Source: Caryophanales bacterium UBA1245
GTDB lineage: Bacteria > Bacillota_I > Bacilli_A > ML615J-28 > CAG-313
Direction: 5' to 3'
DNA length: 6,091 bases
Assembly (NCBI GenBank): GCA_002308275.1
Contig: DBWF01000030.1
Location: forward strand, 21,082-27,172
The position numbers and the translations under genes are program-made. This document shows positions 4,889-6,091 of the stretch, piece by piece. Within the stretch, counting starts at the first letter, position 1. The number at the start of each line of letters is the position of its first letter. A model generated the notes under the pieces. The model was not told where the DNA came from and ran no database searches. It worked only from the letters and a program-made list of their open reading frames with translations.

Positions 4889-5251
4889 ATGATTATTAAA
4901 AAGTCAAAAGATGAAGCTCGTCAAAAACGTCATGAACGCTTAAGAGCTAACCTAAGTGGAACAAGCGAACGTCCTCGTTTAGCAGTTTATCGCTCAAACA
5001 AGAATATCGCTGCCCAAATTATCGATGATGTTAAGAAAGTTACTCTTGTGTCTGCTTCTACTATTGAACACGGTGCAAAATTTGAAAATGGTTCAAATAT
5101 TGCTGCCGCACAACAAGTTGGAAAAACTTTAGCAGAACGCGCACTTGCTGCAGGTATCACTGAAGTTGTCTTTGACCGTGGAGGTTATCTATATCATGGT
5201 CGTGTACAAGCTCTTGCTGATGCAGCTCGTGAAGCTGGGCTAAAATTCTAG
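4889..5251 (+). CDS. rplR: 50S ribosomal protein L18
   Basis: A 120-residue protein, identical in length to B. subtilis L18 and colinear with it. L18 binds 5S rRNA and, with L5, attaches it to the 50S central protuberance. The basic N-terminal arm spans about 1-24 (MIIKKSKDEARQKRHERLRA). The core contains LSGTSERPRLAVYRSNKNIA (22-41), AQIIDDVKKVTLVSASTI (42-59) and the strongly conserved end VVFDRGGYLYHGRVQALADA (93-112), finishing AAREAGLKF. Residues about 60-90 are the variable helix region and show nothing unusual. The ribosome-binding site is unusually distant from the start. The stop TAG is joined to the rpsE site. Confidence 0.97.
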   Translation: MIIKKSKDEARQKRHERLRANLSGTSERPRLAVYRSNKNIAAQIIDDVKKVTLVSASTIEHGAKFENGSNIAAAQQVGKTLAERALAAGITEVVFDRGGYLYHGRVQALADAAREAGLKF

Positions 5252-5261
5252 GAGGTAAATC

Positions 5262-5768
5262 ATGAAAAAAGATTTAATGCCAGTAGAAGAAAAAGAATTT
5301 GAAGAACGTGTTGTTGCTGTTAACCGTGTTACTAAAGTTGTTAAAGGTGGACGTAGAATGCGTTTCGCTGCTTTAGTAGTTGTTGGTGACCATAAGGGTC
5401 GCGTAGGCTTTGGAACTGGTAAAGCTAATGAAGTTCCAGAAGCTATTAAAAAAGCTGTTGAAGATGCTAAAAAGAATGTTATCAATGTTCCAATCGTTAA
5501 AACATCTATTCCACATGCTATTACAGGTGTCGCTGGTGCTGGTCAAGTATTCTTAAAACCTGCTCCTGCTGGTACTGGTATTATCGCTGGTGGACCTGTT
5601 CGTAACGTTGTTGAACTTGCTGGTATTCAAGATATCTTCTCAAAATCACAAGGTTCAAGTACACCAATCAATATCATTAGAGCTACATTTGATGCTCTTA
5701 AGAATTTACGTACTATTGAACAAATCGCTGAACTTCGTGGAAAAGAAGTTTCAGAAATTAGGGGGTAA
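5262..5768 (+). CDS. rpsE: 30S ribosomal protein S5
   Basis: A 168-residue protein, similar to the 166 of B. subtilis. S5 lies at the mRNA entry channel and close to the decoding region, and affects translational fidelity. The N-terminal double-stranded-RNA-binding-like domain runs about 14-77, with EERVVAVNRVTKVVKGGRRM (14-33), FAALVVVGDHKGRVGFGTGK (35-54) and EAIKKAVEDAKKN (60-72). The VNRVTKVVKGGRR loop is where spectinomycin-resistance changes occur in other bacteria; no obvious change is seen. The C-terminal domain has VFLKPAPAGTGIIAGGPVRN (96-115) and GSSTPINIIRATFDAL. The last codons AGG GGG are rare here and form the rpmD ribosome-binding site. AGGAGG at 5250-5255 lies six bases before the ATG. 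Confidence 0.98.
   Translation: MKKDLMPVEEKEFEERVVAVNRVTKVVKGGRRMRFAALVVVGDHKGRVGFGTGKANEVPEAIKKAVEDAKKNVINVPIVKTSIPHAITGVAGAGQVFLKPAPAGTGIIAGGPVRNVVELAGIQDIFSKSQGSSTPINIIRATFDALKNLRTIEQIAELRGKEVSEIRG
5760..5766 (+). promoter_or_regulatory. Wobble AGGGGGT ribosome-binding site for rpmD inside rpsE
   Basis: AGGGGG plus the first stop base (5760-5766) can pair with the anti-Shine-Dalgarno with one G-U pair in place of the usual A-U. It lies seven bases before the ATG at 5774 and is made of the last two sense codons of rpsE (Arg AGG, Gly GGG). AGG occurs in frame nowhere else that I could find, so the codon choice appears to serve this site. Confidence 0.7.
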
Positions 5769-5773
5769 TTACA

Positions 5774-5953
5774 ATGGCTAAAACATTAAAGATTACTCTT
5801 GTAAAGAGTCCTATTACATATCCTAAAAACCAAAGAGATACTTTAAAGGCTCTTGGATTAACAAAGATGCAAAAAACTGTTGAAAAACCAGATAACGAAG
5901 CAATTCGTGGTATGATCAAAACAGTTGCTCATCTTGTTAGTGTAGAAGAATAG
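5774..5953 (+). CDS. rpmD: 50S ribosomal protein L30
   Basis: A 59-residue protein, the usual bacterial L30 size. The gene is short and easily missed. L30 is a small 50S protein with a ferredoxin-like fold that binds 23S rRNA. The sequence reads MAKTLKITLVKSPITYPKNQ, then RDTLKALGLTKMQKTVEKPD and NEAIRGMIKTVAHLVSVEE, ending at TAG 5951-5953. The KITLVKSPI strand, the LKALGLTKMQKTVEKPDN segment and the IRGMIKTVAHLV helix are the family landmarks. It starts five bases after the rpsE stop, using a ribosome-binding site inside rpsE. Position between rpsE and rplO is the normal spc order. Confidence 0.96.
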   Translation: MAKTLKITLVKSPITYPKNQRDTLKALGLTKMQKTVEKPDNEAIRGMIKTVAHLVSVEE

Positions 5954-5963
5954 GAGGTTAATC

Positions 5964-6091
5964 ATGAAGTTACATGAATTAAAACCTGTAGATGGTGCTA
6001 GACACTATAAGAAAATTGTTGGTCGTGGTACTGGTTCTGGTTTAGGTAAAACATCAGGCCGTGGTCACAAAGGCCAAAACGCTCGTTCAGG
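5964..6091 (+). CDS. rplO: 50S ribosomal protein L15, N-terminal end (partial)
   Basis: The first 42 codons plus two bases of L15; the rest lies beyond the window. L15 is a late-assembling 50S protein whose extended N-terminal arm threads through 23S rRNA. The opening MKLHELKPVDGARHYKKIVG is followed by the glycine- and basic-rich signature RGTGSGLGKTSGRGHKGQNA (21-40), then RS. This segment aligns with the Bacillus N-terminus without gaps. AGGAGG at 5952-5957 overlaps the rpmD stop and lies six bases before the ATG. In most bacteria secY follows this gene, but that cannot be seen here. Confidence 0.96.
   Translation, partial: MKLHELKPVDGARHYKKIVGRGTGSGLGKTSGRGHKGQNARS

Larger units (their letters stand above)
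1..6091 (+). other. Fused S10-spc ribosomal protein operon (internal part)
   Basis: All 16 genes share one strand and are separated by 1-20 bases. I saw no GC-rich hairpin followed by a T-run and no space for an independent promoter, including at the S10/spc boundary (rpsQ to rplN, 13 bases). One transcript is therefore likely, as in other low-GC Gram-positives. Promoter and leader lie upstream of the window and the end lies downstream. No stretch of 300 bases is without a gene. Confidence 0.85.

Noticed and set aside
5240..5485. 81-residue minus-strand frame over rplR/rpsE
   Set aside because: It is antisense to S5. The apparent Ala/Leu/Thr-rich translation comes from reverse-reading Val, Ala and Lys codons.
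5590..5781. 63-residue + strand frame overlapping rpsE and the rpmD start
   Set aside because: It is out of frame with both S5 and L30, which are certain, and has no ribosome-binding site.

Overview
The window is a continuous stretch of the S10-spc ribosomal protein gene cluster. It holds 16 genes, all on the + strand, with the first (rplB) and last (rplO) cut by the window edges. The order is rplB-rpsS-rplV-rpsC-rplP-rpmC-rpsQ, the end of the classical S10 operon, followed directly by rplN-rplX-rplE-rpsN-rpsH-rplF-rplR-rpsE-rpmD-rplO, the start of the classical spc operon. No gap exceeds 20 bases, and no terminator or promoter-sized space separates the S10 and spc parts (13 bases at rpsQ/rplN). 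This points to one long polycistronic message.

The source looks like a low-GC Gram-positive bacterium of the Bacilli/Erysipelotrichia/Mollicutes side. The composition is AT-rich, with TTA, GGT, AGA and CGT codons prevailing. S14 is the short 61-residue zinc-ribbon type, and S17, L18, L5 and S5 resemble the Bacillus proteins closely in length and sequence. Tryptophan is always TGG and no reading frame contains TGA, so nothing here demands a Mycoplasma-type code, although TGA is also never used as a stop. I cannot assign a genus.

The products build both subunits. S19, S3 and S14 are head proteins of the 30S subunit. S17, S8 and S5 are body or decoding-region proteins. L2, L16, L14, L5, L6, L18, L30 and L15 support the peptidyl-transferase centre, the factor-binding side and the central protuberance. 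L22, L24 and L29 surround the nascent-peptide exit tunnel. Close spacing gives strong translational coupling: in nine junctions the TAG stop runs directly into the next ribosome-binding site as TAGGAGG, and at rplP, rpmC and rpmD the site lies inside the upstream coding sequence.

I see no novel system, mobile element, RNA gene or CRISPR. The points worth a second look are subtle: the stop/Shine-Dalgarno fusion with total absence of TGA, the rare AGG GGG codons forming the rpmD ribosome-binding site, and lineage-type changes in the three exit-tunnel proteins (the L22 hairpin tip, two L24 insertions and a basic L29 N-terminal tail).
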